64,000 bases of DNA from Eonycteris spelaea (taxonomy: Eukaryota > Chordata > Mammalia > Chiroptera > Pteropodidae): contig PUFA01000070.1 of NCBI GenBank assembly GCA_003508835.1, positions 4,216,001-4,280,000 of the forward strand, read 5' to 3'. Below the pieces are notes generated by a model, which worked only from the letters and a program-made list of their open reading frames with translations, was not told the DNA's origin and did no database searches. Positions 34,825-47,639 of this stretch are shown in pieces (the first letter of the stretch is position 1; each line of letters begins with the position of its first letter). The position numbers and the translations under genes are program-made.

Positions 34825-37169
34825 GGTGAGGTCGAGAGCAATTTCATGTGGTAGAACCCAATGCAAGCGTTCTCTTCCTGACCTCAGCATTTTGGATTAG
34901 CAGTGGCGTTGAGCATCTAAATTTACGTGCACACGAAGAGTCTCTCTTCTGCTGCAGGCACAGACTGTAGCTCTTCTAAAATCAGCAAGTAAAATATAGT
35001 GGTATGTGGATTGTTTTTTCTCACGTTATTTGAGAGTTACAGTGTGCCAATGACTGTTTTCTGGAAGTAGCCAGAAATACTTTCCAGTAGAAGTTTTCCC
35101 TTTTGAACTGGGAGCCGTGGGAAGAATCACATTTTAGGGCAGCTATCACAGTTAAAGTGATCTGCGGATGGGTTCATGAAAATGACTTGATTAAGGATTT
35201 CAAGGGGAAAATGGGCCCAAATCCTAGGTTGGTGAAGATAATTCCACAGGCTGTTAGTTAGCATTGGAAGGAATCTTCTATGTCTGGTTCAATGTCTATA
35301 ATTCTATATGTCTATCATAACAAATGAGGAAACGGAAGTAAGAAAACATCATATCTCTAAAGACAATGGTAAAACTAATATTGTAAAGATAATGTGATAA
35401 ACAGAGAGCTTTGTGAGGCTTAGCAACAACCTCTGTGGTTTGCTGTGCTGACCTTTCAGCATTCCTGACATTTGGGAAATATTTCAACCTTTGAGGTTAT
35501 TTAGAATCCCATCCCAAAATATGAAAAAGTAAATATAAATATAAATATAATCCTCAAACTCATTCTGTGATAGAAAAGTCCTCATTTACCTCACACTCTA
35601 AAGGACCACAGATCACTTAGATTTTATCTCACATTAAAATTATATGGCTTTTTCTCATTTTCAAAATATTCCCTCTGCATGATCTCGTTTGATTCTCACT
35701 TGAATTTGCCTCATCAAAATCAAAATAAATAAATATAAACACACAAACAAATAACATCCTCTGTTTTTTGGGTATCACTAGAAATACGGTGATCACCACA
35801 TAGTACTGCTTTTTTACCATTCCATTCCCTTAGACTTTTAGTCATGCAGTATTTTCTTCATGCAGTTTTTTGGTTCTCTTAGTGAAAGCCTAAGGTAGTA
35901 ACTGGCACACTGTAGGAAATCAGTAAAATTTTAAAAAGATGTTTGCCCTTCTATAAATGTGTTTATTTATGTTTACTTATTGATGAATAGGTGATATTTT
36001 TACAAAAGGATATACTATAAAAAGTTACCCTCTACCTTGTCCCCTAACTACCCAGTTCCCCTTTCACAAGGCTACTCCTTGGTGGGCACTTAGCAGCTGA
36101 TTTAGAACGAGTGTGTGCCTGGCTGTTTTTTAGCTCTGTGATCCAGGAACCTGTCAAGTCTCTGCATCTGGAAGTCCCATTGTGGCCTTTGAGAGCTAAT
36201 TAATGTTTGAGTGTTTTTTAAACTAAAAAAAAAAAAAAATCAAAACCCACAGTAAGAACATATTTAAACACATAAATCTTAAATAACATATACATTTCAA
36301 AAAATGATACATATTCTTGCTATATAAGACATACCCTAATATTTTCAGTTTTGCTTCATTTTTAACAGTCAGATAAACATGCACATATATATTTTCTCTC
36401 TCCAATCCAATTCAATTTAAGAATATTTCTTATTTTTCTTGTTGTAAAAGTTATAGAGACTTTCGAATAAACATGGTACTGAATATTAAAATTTGAATAA
36501 TCTTGCTCCTTGCAATCTTGTAATCTTGCTCCTACCCCACCCATGATAAAGGAATTTAAATAAAAGGGCAAAACACCAGGGTTTAGCAGTAAAAATAGCA
36601 ACAACGATTTAAAAGCTGGATAGTAGATGGACAAGTGATAACAGATTAGCTTAAAGCCTTTCCTTGAAAAAAGCACCAAAACTGAGTATTTCCTGCTACA
36701 GATATCTCAGAAAAACTCCAGAAATGGAGGTCCCAGCTGCCTTCGAAAGCAGCTCTAAAATCCAGACCCAACTCCCTTCACTAAGGCTGGAGCGCAGAGG
36801 CTGCATAGTCAAGATTTTGTGACTTATCCATGCAGGAATTTTCTACCTAGTTTGGGGGATTGGCTTGGAGTGAATGACTTTTTCATATAGAGATGTCCAA
36901 GGACTCTCCCTGTTTTCCACTCCACTTTTTTATTCCTGCTTTACCACAGCCAACATTCCCCTGGGCCAATGGCTCTGGGTTTTGTGGTCTGTGTCTTCTC
37001 AGCTTTATGGCCTACTCCACACATTTGGGCTGTAGCTTCCCCTGAAATGCTTCATCTGCAACCTCCTCCACCCATTTTTTATATCAGAAATGGATAGAAA
37101 GCTTTTGTTAATAATGGCTCTTCTTTTTTTTTGCTTTGTGTTTTTTCTAAAAAATTATTTTGTTGTTGT
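34825..37169. other. Unclassified sequence
   Basis: No gene or nameable repeat. An A run is at 36225-36239 and a 13-base near-duplication (taatcttgctcct) lies around 36498-36535. The stretch 36715-37080 is less AT-rich than its surroundings. Frames here, the longest 36362-36679 at 105 codons on the minus strand, have no motif. Confidence 0.45.
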
Positions 37170-38000
37170 TGTTGTTGCTGTTATTAGTATTTTCCATTTA
37201 ATGAAGTTTTAAGAAAAGAGCCTATACTCATACTGAACAGGAAGTAGATAAATCTTTCCTTGGTTAATATCCATACAAGCACATGAATATCGATAATACT
37301 TATACAAATTACAGTACATAATGGTAACCACCCGACTTGAGAATTAGAACATAGGTAATTCTGTTGAGGCTCCCTGATGCCCCTTCCCAATTGTATCTCC
37401 CTCCTTCACCCCCAGAGGCAACTGCTTCCCTAGATCGTGTGTTTACTGTACTTTTGCTATCTTTCATGGCTTTATCACAAATGTACATATATTCATTTTG
37501 TTATTTTGAAGGTTTTATAAACATTGAATCATATATAATCTCTTGTGACTTACTTTTTTTCATTTAACATTCTGTTTCTAAAATCATCTCTGTTCATGTG
37601 AACAATTGTAGTCTTTTCTTTTTCACTGCTGTATAGTGTGGATATACTGTCATTTATTTATCCATTTTCTGATGGTTGGTCATCTCAAATGTTTCTTTTT
37701 GTTTTTTTTCCTTTTTTAAAAAAAACTCCATGAACAATGCTTTTATGAACATTCTTTTATATGTTTTCTGCTACAGAGATACATGAATTTCTCTGGCCTA
37801 GGAATTGAATTCCTGAGTTGTAGCACATGCATATGTTCAGCCTTGCAAGCTAATACCAAATTGTTTGTCAAAGATTTTTTTCTTTTGTCAATTTACACTG
37901 TTAAAAATGAGTTCCCATTTTTCACATTCTTGATAAAACTTTGCAGTCAGGCTTTAAAATGTTTACTATTCTCTTGCGTATAAGATGATTTCTGATTGTA
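37170..38000 (-). mobile_element. Old L1 (L1M) 3' part and ORF2 end, antisense
   Basis: Antisense order kept: 'ccagaggcaactgcttccct' (3' part), 'aacattgaatcatatataat', 'cactgctgtatagtgtggat', 'tttatttatccattttctga', 'caatgcttttatgaacattc' and 'ctggcctaggaattgaattc'. Confidence 0.8.
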
Positions 38001-38009
38001 GTATTAATT

Positions 38010-38280
38010 TTTTAACTTTATAGTTTTCATTGTATATTATATAATACAGACAAATGCACAGGTCATAAGTGTACAATTAGATAAATTTTCAAAATGAATA
38101 GTCAGATCAAGAAACAGTGTATTATGAGCATCTCAGTACCCCCATGCTCCTTTCAATTCACTCCACACTTAAAGAACCATTATCCTGACTTATAAAGGCA
38201 TAAATTAGTTTATGTATGTACATTTTCTATGTGTGTCTGGCTGCCTGTTTCAGTACAGCGGTTTTGAGGTTCCTGCATAT
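38010..38280 (-). mobile_element. Second old L1 3' fragment, antisense
   Basis: 'acaaatgcacaggtcataag', 'tgtacaattagataaatttt', 'gtcagatcaagaaacagtgt' and 'atgctcctttcaattcactc' repeat the L1M 3' end. This is therefore a separate insertion next to the one at 37170-38000. Confidence 0.75.
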
Positions 38281-38629
38281 TGTGGTGTGTGATATTAATT
38301 TTGCATTCCCAGCAAGCTCACGGTAATTCCACTGCTTTTTCCTTTTTGTTCTGTGACTCAACACATTTGGGACACTGAGGTTTAGAACTGCTGCCTTAAG
38401 CAGCTTAGAAATCTGAGTTCTGTTGTCCTGTTCAAAGGGAAAACACAGTGTGGATGAGAGATGAAGCCAGAAGATTAGAAGCCAGAAAGTCATAAGACCA
38501 GAGTAAGGGGGAACGGGGTAAGAGGGGCCGGGAGAACTTTCGTCAATGGGCTGGGAATGTCTGAGTCTCCTGGTCACGTTGGTGGTCAGGTTGCTCTAAG
38601 TGGACTTAAGCAGGTCACCTTATTCAATA
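38281..38629. other. Unclassified sequence
   Basis: Contains a minus-strand frame of 116 codons (38577-38227) without a recognised domain. Probably chance. Confidence 0.45.
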
Positions 38630-39070
38630 TGAGAACTGAACAGTACACAGATAGATCTCACCCTCAAGAAACTCAGAAAATAGGAAAGAATACTAACACA
38701 TACATGAACTGGTAATTGCAACATAAAGTGATAGGAACTATGTTGTCAGTGTAGCACACGGGAGAATATCATCTCTGCTTGAGAGGAAGGGATTCAGGAC
38801 AGGCTTTTTCAAGAAAGTGCCCTTTGCCTTAGTTTTTACAGAATGAGGACACGTTTGCTATGTGATCAAAAGTGTAAAAACAGAATTTCCAGACGTAGAG
38901 AAAAATGTACAAAGGAATGACATCTGAGAAAGCATAGTTTAAATATGGAATCTGAAAATCTTTCACTAAATAGGCAGCAGAGTATATATAGAGGTATTAA
39001 AAGTTGAAGATAGAGTTTTGATTATGAAGCCCTTTGCATGTCATTGAAAAGACTATAGGACTTATTCACT
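38630..39070 (-). mobile_element. Probable L2 LINE fragment, antisense
   Basis: 'gatagatctcaccctcaaga', 'taaagtgataggaactatgt', 'ggacaggctttttcaagaaa' and 'tattatgaagccctttgcat'-type strings match the antisense L2 order, but at low similarity. Confidence 0.5.
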
Positions 39071-39835
39071 AAAACACCAAAGTATAGGAAAATAACAATT
39101 TGGATCAGTGTTTTGGAGGAACTGAGGAGGAAGAATTGGTGAGTAGAAGATTGGGTGGTGGGTAACTTCAACTCCATTTGTGGAAATTTTCTTGCTGACT
39201 CCATTCTTGCTCTTTCCCAGTGCCTACATGCTCCAGACTCTGTCCTTCCCACTGGATGCTTTTACTTAGAACTTGACAACAGTAAATGGTTTCTATGGTT
39301 TAGGGAAAGTAGATGAAGTATAAATAATGAATTCTGTTTAAGGGTCAGGCTTAGGATGTAGACTGGATGGCTGAGGAGGGGGTGGGATGAAGTCTCAGAA
39401 GGCGGACAGATGAAGAAATTCTTTCTTTGAGGATGAGTTAGCAACATGGGCACTGAGGTCACCCACAGGAATGGTAGAGTTGAGTTAAAGAGGAAATACT
39501 GCAAGTTGGGTATAAGAACCCTAAATAAACATGAGGGATTGACCAACAGGAATTGATAGTTGACATGATGAGGTAATAGGTGTCATAACCTATTAGCACA
39601 AGCTTGAAGGAAGATGGCTTTCTGTACAAAGTGGGAAAATAATGGTCTGGAAGTGACACTGAGCTGCAAAGAGAGTAACAGTGTTGTTCTAAGTCCCATG
39701 GCCATGGTGCATGGAAGATTGTGTTGCCTCACAGAAGAGGTACAAGGAAAGCAGTTTCGTGGTGGGAAAGCCAGGTTCCGTTAAGCGTAAGAAATAAAAG
39801 AAAATATTAAAAATCTATTTATTATTTTTCTTCAA
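39071..39835. other. Unclassified, purine-rich in part
   Basis: Purine-rich + strand at 39100-39500, perhaps further L2. The minus-strand frames at 39262-39659 are pyrimidine-rich translations without motifs. Confidence 0.45.
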
Positions 39836-40176
39836 TGTGATGGTTAATTTTGTGTGAATCCAGAGGGTGTTTTTAGATGAGACTAACATTTATATTGGTG
39901 AACTTTGAGGAAAGTAGATTGCCCTCCATGATGTGAGCAGGACTCATCCAATCAACTAAAGGCCCACATAGAACAAAAAGACTGGCCTCCCCAAGCAAGT
40001 GTGAATTCTCCAGCAGACTACCATTGGATTCTTTTGATTCTCTTGGATCTCCAGCCTGCCAGCTCACACTGTAGATTTTGAATTTGTCAGACTCCATAAT
40101 TACATGAGCCAATTCCTTATAATAAATCTCACTCTCTATATACATACACATCCTAATAGTTTTATTTCCCTAGAGA
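39836..40176 (+). mobile_element. MLT2-like ERVL solitary LTR, internally deleted
   Basis: Starts with tgtgatggttaattttgtgt and continues with 'agatgagactaacatttata', 'gtagattgccctccatgatg', 'tagaacaaaaagactggcct', 'ggatctccagcctgccagct', 'catgagccaattccttataa' and 'cacatcctaatagtttta'. The usual block after 'tgtgtcaacttg' is missing, as is the last 'cctgactaata'. There is no internal viral sequence. Confidence 0.85.
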
Positions 40177-41015
40177 TCCCTTTCAGATTTTTTTCTGTAC
40201 AGTATTTCACATAATCCTCAAGAGACTGAGGATTCAGGGAAGTATGTTTATAGAGCAGCAGAAGTTCCAGAGGTCAGAAGGCAAAAATTTTAGAGGGTGA
40301 CCAGTTAAGTCTTTGGAATAAATGACAATACAAGGAAACTAGGAAGTGTGCGTGAAGAGAAGCCCCATAATATTAAACTAAATTACTATCCTTCATAGTG
40401 GAAATTGCAAACCCCAGGAGAGCATGGAAAGATTCTGAAGAACAAATGATCTAGATGTTGCTTGCAGCCTCTCTTGGTGCACTTTGGGAGAGCTTCCATC
40501 TGCCTCTTTAGGTCATCTCTAAAAGCCAAAAGGTTGAGACTCCCCTTTTCCCCCTGCCCCCAAACAGCACAGGGCCTACAGGGCTCTTCAAAAACCTGTC
40601 ACTCCACCTTATTTTTCTGAACAGCAAGTTCATGTATGTTAATCTCTGGAGAATTGAGGGAGAGAAAGACCTTCATGCTTTTCTAAACATAACAATCTAG
40701 TGGTTTGCATCCCTGCTTAAATCTCTCAGGGTAGAGGAAGCCGCTTTCTGGTGTTTATATCTTATAGCTGTAGGCAACAATTGTCCTTTTTCTTAGTTTG
40801 CCTGCAGCAAGGCCGTGACTATCATTTTCTTTTCCCATCAGAGCTCATCTATCTAGGAAACGTGGCTCACTACAATCACCTTTAGCCACACTAGTAATCG
40901 ATTGGCTTGTTTTTTAGGGTCCCTTTAAAGTACTCTATTGATCCCCAATTTTCCCTGCATAATCTATCACAGTGCCTGGAATTTCCACCATTAATAATCA
41001 CTTTTCAGTGGCAGC

Positions 41016-41044
41016 AAACAAACAAACAAACAAACAAACAAAAC
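41016..41044. repeat. (AAAC)7 microsatellite
   Basis: Seven aaac units, not attached to any retroelement I can see. Confidence 0.95.
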
Positions 41045-42179
41045 TTCCTGATGCCTAGTCCCCAAGCCTATAATATCAGAAGGAGGGAGAGCAATGAATC
41101 AGGGATGATGTTTGATTGTACCTAATTATCTTATTTCCTCTCAAGGCTCATTCAGAGATGGAAGAAACTCATTATTTGTCTCAATTGTTTTGTTTTCCTT
41201 TTGTTAAAAAGTTTAGTAATGCTTAGTAATGAGAAAGATGTTTTTTCTAGGTGTCTCTGGTATTAACAAGTCATCTATTATTCACATTTTTATAACAGTG
41301 CATTTTACTAATAACACTTCTCACTCTATGCAGTGTACAGGGCTATTATATAAAACTTTTTCTATACCAGCACAATGAGTTCATATATTCCGATGGGACT
41401 TAAACATAAAGAATGTTTTGAAAAGCCTCATATAAACATCTTTTCATGTTTACATGCAGTTGTTCATCAATATCATCTTGGTGTCTTTCTGCTGCTTTGC
41501 TGCTGGGCCACCATCTTCAGGGCTTAGATAGTTTAAGTCAGTATTAAAATGTAAAAGACGAATACTCAAATCATTAACAATTACTAAAACCTTAGTAGTA
41601 AATATGTTTGTCAGATTCAATAAAAGCAATCAGGAGTCTGAGGGACTGGCATGGAGAAAGGGTACACTTTGCAGAGGAATGGAATAAAATGAGATTAAAA
41701 GATTTAAAGCCTAAAGTTCTTTCACAGAGGACAGTCATGGTGCTGCCCCACAGGAGGGCCTCTGGGGGAGTCAGAGTAGCATGAACAATAGACTCTTTGT
41801 AGCATTTCTGCTAGGCAAGAGGCTCAAGGATGTTGAAAAAGATGGAGCTGGACTCTGAGTGGGAAAACTAAGTGAACTTCTTTCTTCCCTGTCCCGTCTG
41901 GGTCCAGAAGCTTCATTAACTTAAAGCATGCGTATCCTGAAAGCAACAACAGTGATTGTCATATAACTAAGGACTTGGTTCTGAAAATCCTTTTGCTGTC
42001 TAGGGTAGAGAGGACAGCAAGGAGAGTCAATGCAGGCACTGGAGGTGCACTCTTTTTAAGAGTTTGAATTGGAGGTTTCTAGATAGAGTTGAATAGAAAT
42101 TAAGAAACAAAAATGAAGGGGTAGAAAGGTAGGAGACAGACATAATTATGTTAATGATAGGGGTATTTTGGACAGCTGA

Positions 42180-42250
42180 GGGGAAGAATAGAAATAGGAA
42201 GAGTGGGGGAGAGAAGGAGAGATGGAGAGAGGGAGAGTGGTAGAGAAGGG
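42180..42250. repeat. GA-rich low-complexity tract
   Basis: Imperfect purine run (gagaga, ggagag units) of about 70 bases. Confidence 0.8.
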
Positions 42251-42739
42251 CTTATCACCATCAGCCTCGAGAGCTCAGATAAAGTCTCAGCAGTTCAGAA
42301 ACTCTCAGGTATAAATTCTTAGGAACAATGCATTAATTTGAATGGAAGACCAGAATTGACACAGTGGTCATCTGAGTAATGAAAAGCACTGCAAGGTGCT
42401 TTGTGAATGATCAGCCCAGCTAGAAAATAAACAGTGATCTATTTCATGTTCTCTATGTCTGCCTCACCCAGTCCTATGATAAAAACCTCTTCTTGGAAAA
42501 CACTGTGGCTGAGATCTAAACATTCATGCAAAGATCTAACAGGAAGGAGACTATGAAAGGGTTTATACCAGAAAAAAGATTAATCCTTCCCTCAAAAAAG
42601 AAAGTGCATGGTAAATGTGCCCATCAAAAGTTACTATTACCAATTTAATGTAGTCAGGAAGTATCTTAGAATCACAGAGAAACTAGAGGTAGAAATAACT
42701 TAGAGTTAGAAAATTAAAACTTTGGAGGCGGTTTGGCAC

Positions 42740-42850
42740 AGCTGCCTGGCTTTATGAAGATAAGGTATTAATAATTATACTTGGCAGATGGGGAGACTGA
42801 GTTCTGAGGCCACCCAGCTAGTTAATGGCCAGGGGAGAATTAAATCTTAT
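42740..42850 (-). mobile_element. MIR fragment (antisense)
   Basis: 'cagatggggagactgagttc', 'tgaggccacccagctagtta', 'atggccaggggagaattaaa' is the antisense MIR core. Confidence 0.85.
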
Positions 42851-44189
42851 GTTCTTCTCATCTTTGGTACATGTTATCCAGAGTTAAAATATCAAAAAAT
42901 ATTTTTATGATATTTTACAAAAGCAGAGTCAAAACCCCAATATATTAAATGACAGGATCCAGAAGGGAGATTCTGGAGAGAATATTCTTATCAAAAGAAT
43001 AACTTAGAAATTTATGGCTATATGACCTAGCTCAGGAGACCTTGAAGACAGAAAAGTTTTCTTTAAAGTGTGGGAAGAGGATAAAGGGAATATTTTTAAA
43101 ACAACTCTTCATGATCTATGCTCATCTTTCAAAGTTTTTTTCTGTATTATTTTCCATAACCACAAATACATTCACAGAAGCACAACGGAGTTTTCCTCTA
43201 ATAGATCAAACAATCTGGCATTTCTTTGCTTTATTATAACCACATTACCACTGAAAGTTTCCGTAGGCCTTTGAGAGAAAGTATGCTTTTCTCTTTATGA
43301 ATAACATAAATATAATTAATTCATATTCTTCCATCTGTATTTATTTTAAAATATCGCTGATGTTCAAAGTAAAAGAGTTATGAGCAAAATGACAAATCTC
43401 TTTTCTGTTATACTGTGATGAAAATATCAAATTTCTGCTTAGCTTAAAATGAATTTTAATATAGTAATCAAAAGTAGATAGGATAATTTTTCTCTTTGTT
43501 TTAGAATAAAGTTCATATTTCTCTTTTTCTTTTTGAAAGCTTTGGTGAAATTTTATAAGACTTACCTGTGAATAGGACAAGATAAAATAATATATAAATC
43601 TTTTATCTTCACAACTCAAAAGAATGGAGTTACCAAATATTACAAGACTATGAATACATAAAATGATCCTCTGGACAAATATAATCAAATAGAGTTGTAG
43701 AATTTGAAGCAACAACAAAGATCATCTCTTTGCTTTTACATAGAATAACTGAATCTGAAGCTTTTTGATTTAAAGGCAGAAAAATGCATCCTACTCAGAT
43801 ATTTTCTTGAATTTCCAATTGGAGATGAAACACCTTAGCAGTTTTTTATACAGTTGAAAGGAAAAAAAGTGCTCATCAATGGAAATTTTAGTGGATTAAT
43901 AGAGTAGTTCCAGGAATAAGCTATATTTGCTGACTATTCAAGATGTGAAACAAGATGATGAACCAGGTAAAAATTTTTTCTCTTCAAATGACTCTAATTA
44001 TTTTAGATTGAATTGAATAAGAGTCTTGCTTCATGTGATAGAACATAAAAGAAAACCAGAATCTGATTCTTGACAAAATCTCAGACATCAGTTAATATAG
44101 CTTGCATTACTACATTAAAATTAACAAAAAGATTATTTGAATTTTTATGTCATTTTGTTTTAAGGCATCTCTCTTGTCTTCTTGATAAT
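42851..44189. other. Unclassified sequence
   Basis: The minus-strand frame 43718-43341 (125 codons) is AT-rich and carries no motif. The two plus frames near 43042-43274 overlap in different registers. I see no gene. Confidence 0.5.
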
Positions 44190-44280
44190 CTCAGTAGGGT
44201 AGAATGTGTATCATTTCCCCCATTGTATAGATAGAGAAAAGAGATACAGAGAGGTTAGGTGATTTGTGAGAACTGATTCT
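44190..44280 (-). mobile_element. MIR fragment (antisense)
   Basis: 'cattgtatagatagagaaaa' and 'gagatacagagaggttaggt' then 'gatttgtgag' match the antisense MIR core. Confidence 0.75.
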
Positions 44281-44381
44281 AGATTATAATATTCTCAGTT
44301 CTCTTCTTCCCAGTATGAAATGTTTTTCTAATAAGGGATATTTTTCAAAATGGGGACATGGAGGCCATAGATTAATCTAAT

Positions 44382-44479
44382 GTACATACATATATACATA
44401 TGTATATTATACATATGTAAATTTTACATATGTATATATATACATACGTATATTATACATATGTATACACACACACACT
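44382..44479. repeat. (ACATAT)n/(AC)n compound microsatellite
   Basis: Alternating purine-pyrimidine tract. The motif gtatattatacatatgta occurs twice (near 44402 and 44449), and the tract is imperfectly palindromic. Confidence 0.9.
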
Positions 44480-45424
44480 CTGGATCTTTTAATGACTACT
44501 ATACAATTGAACACACTCATGAGGTTTCATTGGTAGGTTAGTTCTATTTATGCTAAGAAAAGGCCAAAAGATTTTAAGACTTGCTGTAAACACAAAGGCT
44601 TGTGATAGTTAAATCAGAGGCAAGCATAAAGAGAACTGAGTTAGGACAAGGTCAGAACTGTCAGAGTTGTGGCAAATTCAAAAGGCATATAGGAATTCCC
44701 ACATTATAGGAATTTGTACCGTATGCATATTAGGAGCTGATATACTTGAGTAGCTTATAATTAATAGCAAGTAAAAGTAAATAATGAACAAATATTTTTA
44801 TTGTGATTTCAGTAACAATTTGATTAGAAATAAATTTAATATAGATTTTAATAACAAACCTATTTTAAAATGAACTAAATAGGTTTATGTTATCATTAAG
44901 AGAAAAGGAATTAAAATGGACATTTGAAGAGTGAAAGTTGCTGGGTAATGCGTATGAAGTGAGATTATTCTGAGATAGCCAATAAAGCCTTAATATTTTT
45001 AAAGACAATTTTGCATACTCTACTTTCGTGAACAAGTGTCTTCTGTATTGGCTTCATAAAGTTAAAATACGAATACATATTGAATCTAGAAATAGCCAAG
45101 AAGGATACTCTGTTACTAACTTCAATATTGTTGGTTTGTTTTCAGCAAACTGCATTTATTACATTAAATTAATATTTGAAAATCGTACACTGAACAAGTA
45201 AAACTCTTGAGAAGCAAATAAATTATACTTTTGTCTTTTATTGTTTCATAAAATATATGGTGGGATGATCTTTCCCTTCATAAGATGATACATAAGACCA
45301 GGGCAAGCCCCATAGCATATCATATTCCACCACTTATTCAAAGGTAATAAAAAGTCCACTAGCCACTTTAAGTTGCAAAAACAGTCTTAATTTTGTATTT
45401 GAAATGGCCTAGTTTAATATATTA
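44480..45424. other. Unclassified sequence
   Basis: No gene or nameable repeat. Confidence 0.5.
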
Positions 45425-45434
45425 ATGAACTTCA

Positions 45435-47629
45435 ATCTTTAAAAAGATATTCATTACAGTTGACATCTGATATTATATTAGTTTCAGGTGTATAGCATAG
45501 TGGTTAGATATTTATATAATTTACAAAGTGATCCTTCCGATTAGTCTAGTACCCACCCGGCACCATATATAGCTATTACAATATTATTGACTATATTCTC
45601 TATGCTGTTCTTTGTTTCCCTGTGACTATTTCCCTGTGACCAATGTGTATGTTATCCCTTTGCCTTTTTCACCCAGCTTCCCAATGTACTTCCCATCTGG
45701 CAACCATCAGTTTGTTCTCTGTATCTATGAGTCTGTTTCTGCTTTGTTTATTTTGTTGTTTAGATTTCACATATAAGTGAAATCATATGGTATTTATCTT
45801 TCTTTCTGACTTTATTTCCTTTAGCATAATATCGTCTAGGTCCATCCTTGTTGTTGCAAATGGTAAGATTTCATTCTTTTTATGGCTGATTAATATTCTG
45901 TTGTATATATGTACCACAACTACTTTACCTAGTCATCTATCGTTGGGCACTTAGGTTGCTTCTATATCCTGGCTATTGTGAACAATGCTGCAATGAACCT
46001 AGGAATGTATATAGCTTTTCAAATTAGTGTTTTGGATTTCTTTGGATAAATATCCAGAAGTGGAATTGCTAGGTCATTAGGTAGTTCTATTTTTAATTTT
46101 TTAAAGAAATTTATACTCTTTTCCATAGTGGCTGCACCAATTTACAATCTCACCAACAATGCACAAGGGTTCTCTTTTCTTCACACCTTTGCCAGCACTT
46201 CTTGTTTGTCAATTTATTGATAATGGCCATTCTGACAGGTGTGAGGCAATATCTCATTGTGGTTTTAATTTGCATTCTCTGATGGTTAGTGATGTCGAAC
46301 ATCTTTTCACCTATCTATTGGCCATCTGTATATCCTTTTGGAGAAATGTCTATTTGGGTCCTCTGCCTATTTTTAAATTGGGTCATTTGTTTTTTTTAAG
46401 TTGAGCTGCATGTGTCTTCATAAATTTTGGATTTTAACCCCTTATCAATGTGTCATTGGCAAATATCTTATTTCATTCATTAGGTTGTTTTTTTGTTTGT
46501 TTGTTTTATCGATGGTTTCTTTTGCTATGCAAAAAATTTTTTTAGTTTGATGTAGTCCCATTTGTTTTTGTTTGTTTGTTTCTCTTGCCTGAGGAGATAT
46601 ATCAGAAAAAATATTATTAAGAGCTGTGTCAGAGTTTGCTGCCTATGTTTTCTTCCAGGAGTTTCATGGTTTTAAGTCTTACATTTAAGTCTTTAGTCCA
46701 TTTTAAGTTTATTCTTGTATATGGTGTAAGAAAGGAGTCTAGTTTTGTTATCTGTCCAGTTTTCCCAATATTATTGACAGATTGTCTGTATCTCATTGTA
46801 TATTCTTGCCTCTTGCCTCCTTTGTCATAGATTAATTGACCATATATGTGTAGATTTATTTTGGGGCTCTCTATTCTGTTCCACTGATTTATGTGTCTGT
46901 TTTTATGCCAGTACTATGCTGGTTTGATTAATGTAGACTTGTAGCATAGTTTGTTCTTTTTTAAGATTGCTGTTGCTATTTGTGGTCTTTTGTGGTTCCA
47001 TATAATTTTTAGGATTATTACAGTTCTGTGAAAATGCCATTGGTATTTTGATAGGGATAGCACTGAATTTACAGATTGCACTGAATTTATAGTATGGACA
47101 TTTTAATGATGTTAATTCTTGCTGTCTACGAGCACAATATATGCTTCCATTTATTTGTATCTTCTCCATTTTCTTCCTTCAATGTCTTATAATTTCCCAT
47201 GTACAGGTCTTTTACTTCCTTGATTAAATTTATTCTTAGAAATTTTTTGATGTAATTATTTAATGCAAATGGCACTGTTTTCTTAATTTCTCTTTTTGAT
47301 AGTTCATTGTTGGTGTATAAAAATGCAACTAATTTTTAAATATTAATTTTGTATCCTGCTACTTTACCGAATTCATTTATCAGTTCTAATAGTTTTGGTG
47401 GAATCTTTAGGCTTCTCTACAGTATCATGTCATGTGCAAATAATGATAGTTTTACTTCTTGATTTTCAATATGGGTGCCTTTCATTTTTTTCTTGTATGA
47501 TTGCTATGCCTAGGACTTCCAATACTGTGTTGAATAAATGTGGTGAGAGTGGGCATCCTCATCTTGCTCTTGATCTTAAGGAAAATATTTTTAGCTTTTG
47601 CCATTGCGTATGATGTTAGGTGTGTTCTT
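45435..47629 (-). mobile_element. 5'-truncated L1, antisense, with probable target-site duplication
   Basis: The 3' UTR is at about 45450-45800 in antisense ('ttagtttcaggtgtatagca', 'tagtacccacccggcaccat'), then ORF2 from about 45800 to 47629 with standard antisense landmarks ('gcacttaggttgcttctata', 'tggctattgtgaacaatgct', 'gccattctgacaggtgtgag', 'tgggtcatttgttttttt', 'gactgtctgtatctcattgt'-type). At its 5' end L1 sequence stops after 'tgatgttagg'. The 10-mer atgaacttca lies at 45425-45434 and again at 47630-47639. It is the longest L1 here, about 2.2 kb, with no long open frame left. Confidence 0.9.
46903..47169 (-). pseudogene. L1 ORF2 relic (RT region piece)
   Basis: An 88-codon open piece of the antisense L1. 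MEKIQINGSIYCARRQQELT and MAFSQNCNNPKNYMEPQKTT, then NQTSIVLA, align by eye with the ORF2 stretch after the RT domain. It carries several frame changes relative to the rest of the ORF. Confidence 0.7.
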
Positions 47630-47639
47630 ATGAACTTCA

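Larger units (their letters stand above)
40177..42739. other. Unclassified sequence
   Basis: About 2.5 kb without a nameable element apart from (AAAC)n at 41016-41044 and a GA-rich stretch at 42180-42250. There is no ORF of note. The region near 40430-40900 is less AT-rich than average for the window. Confidence 0.45.

Noticed and set aside
43341..43718. 125-codon minus-strand ORF
   Set aside because: AT-rich, hydrophobic by composition, no motif. Frames of this size are expected by chance in 64 kb of AT-rich DNA.
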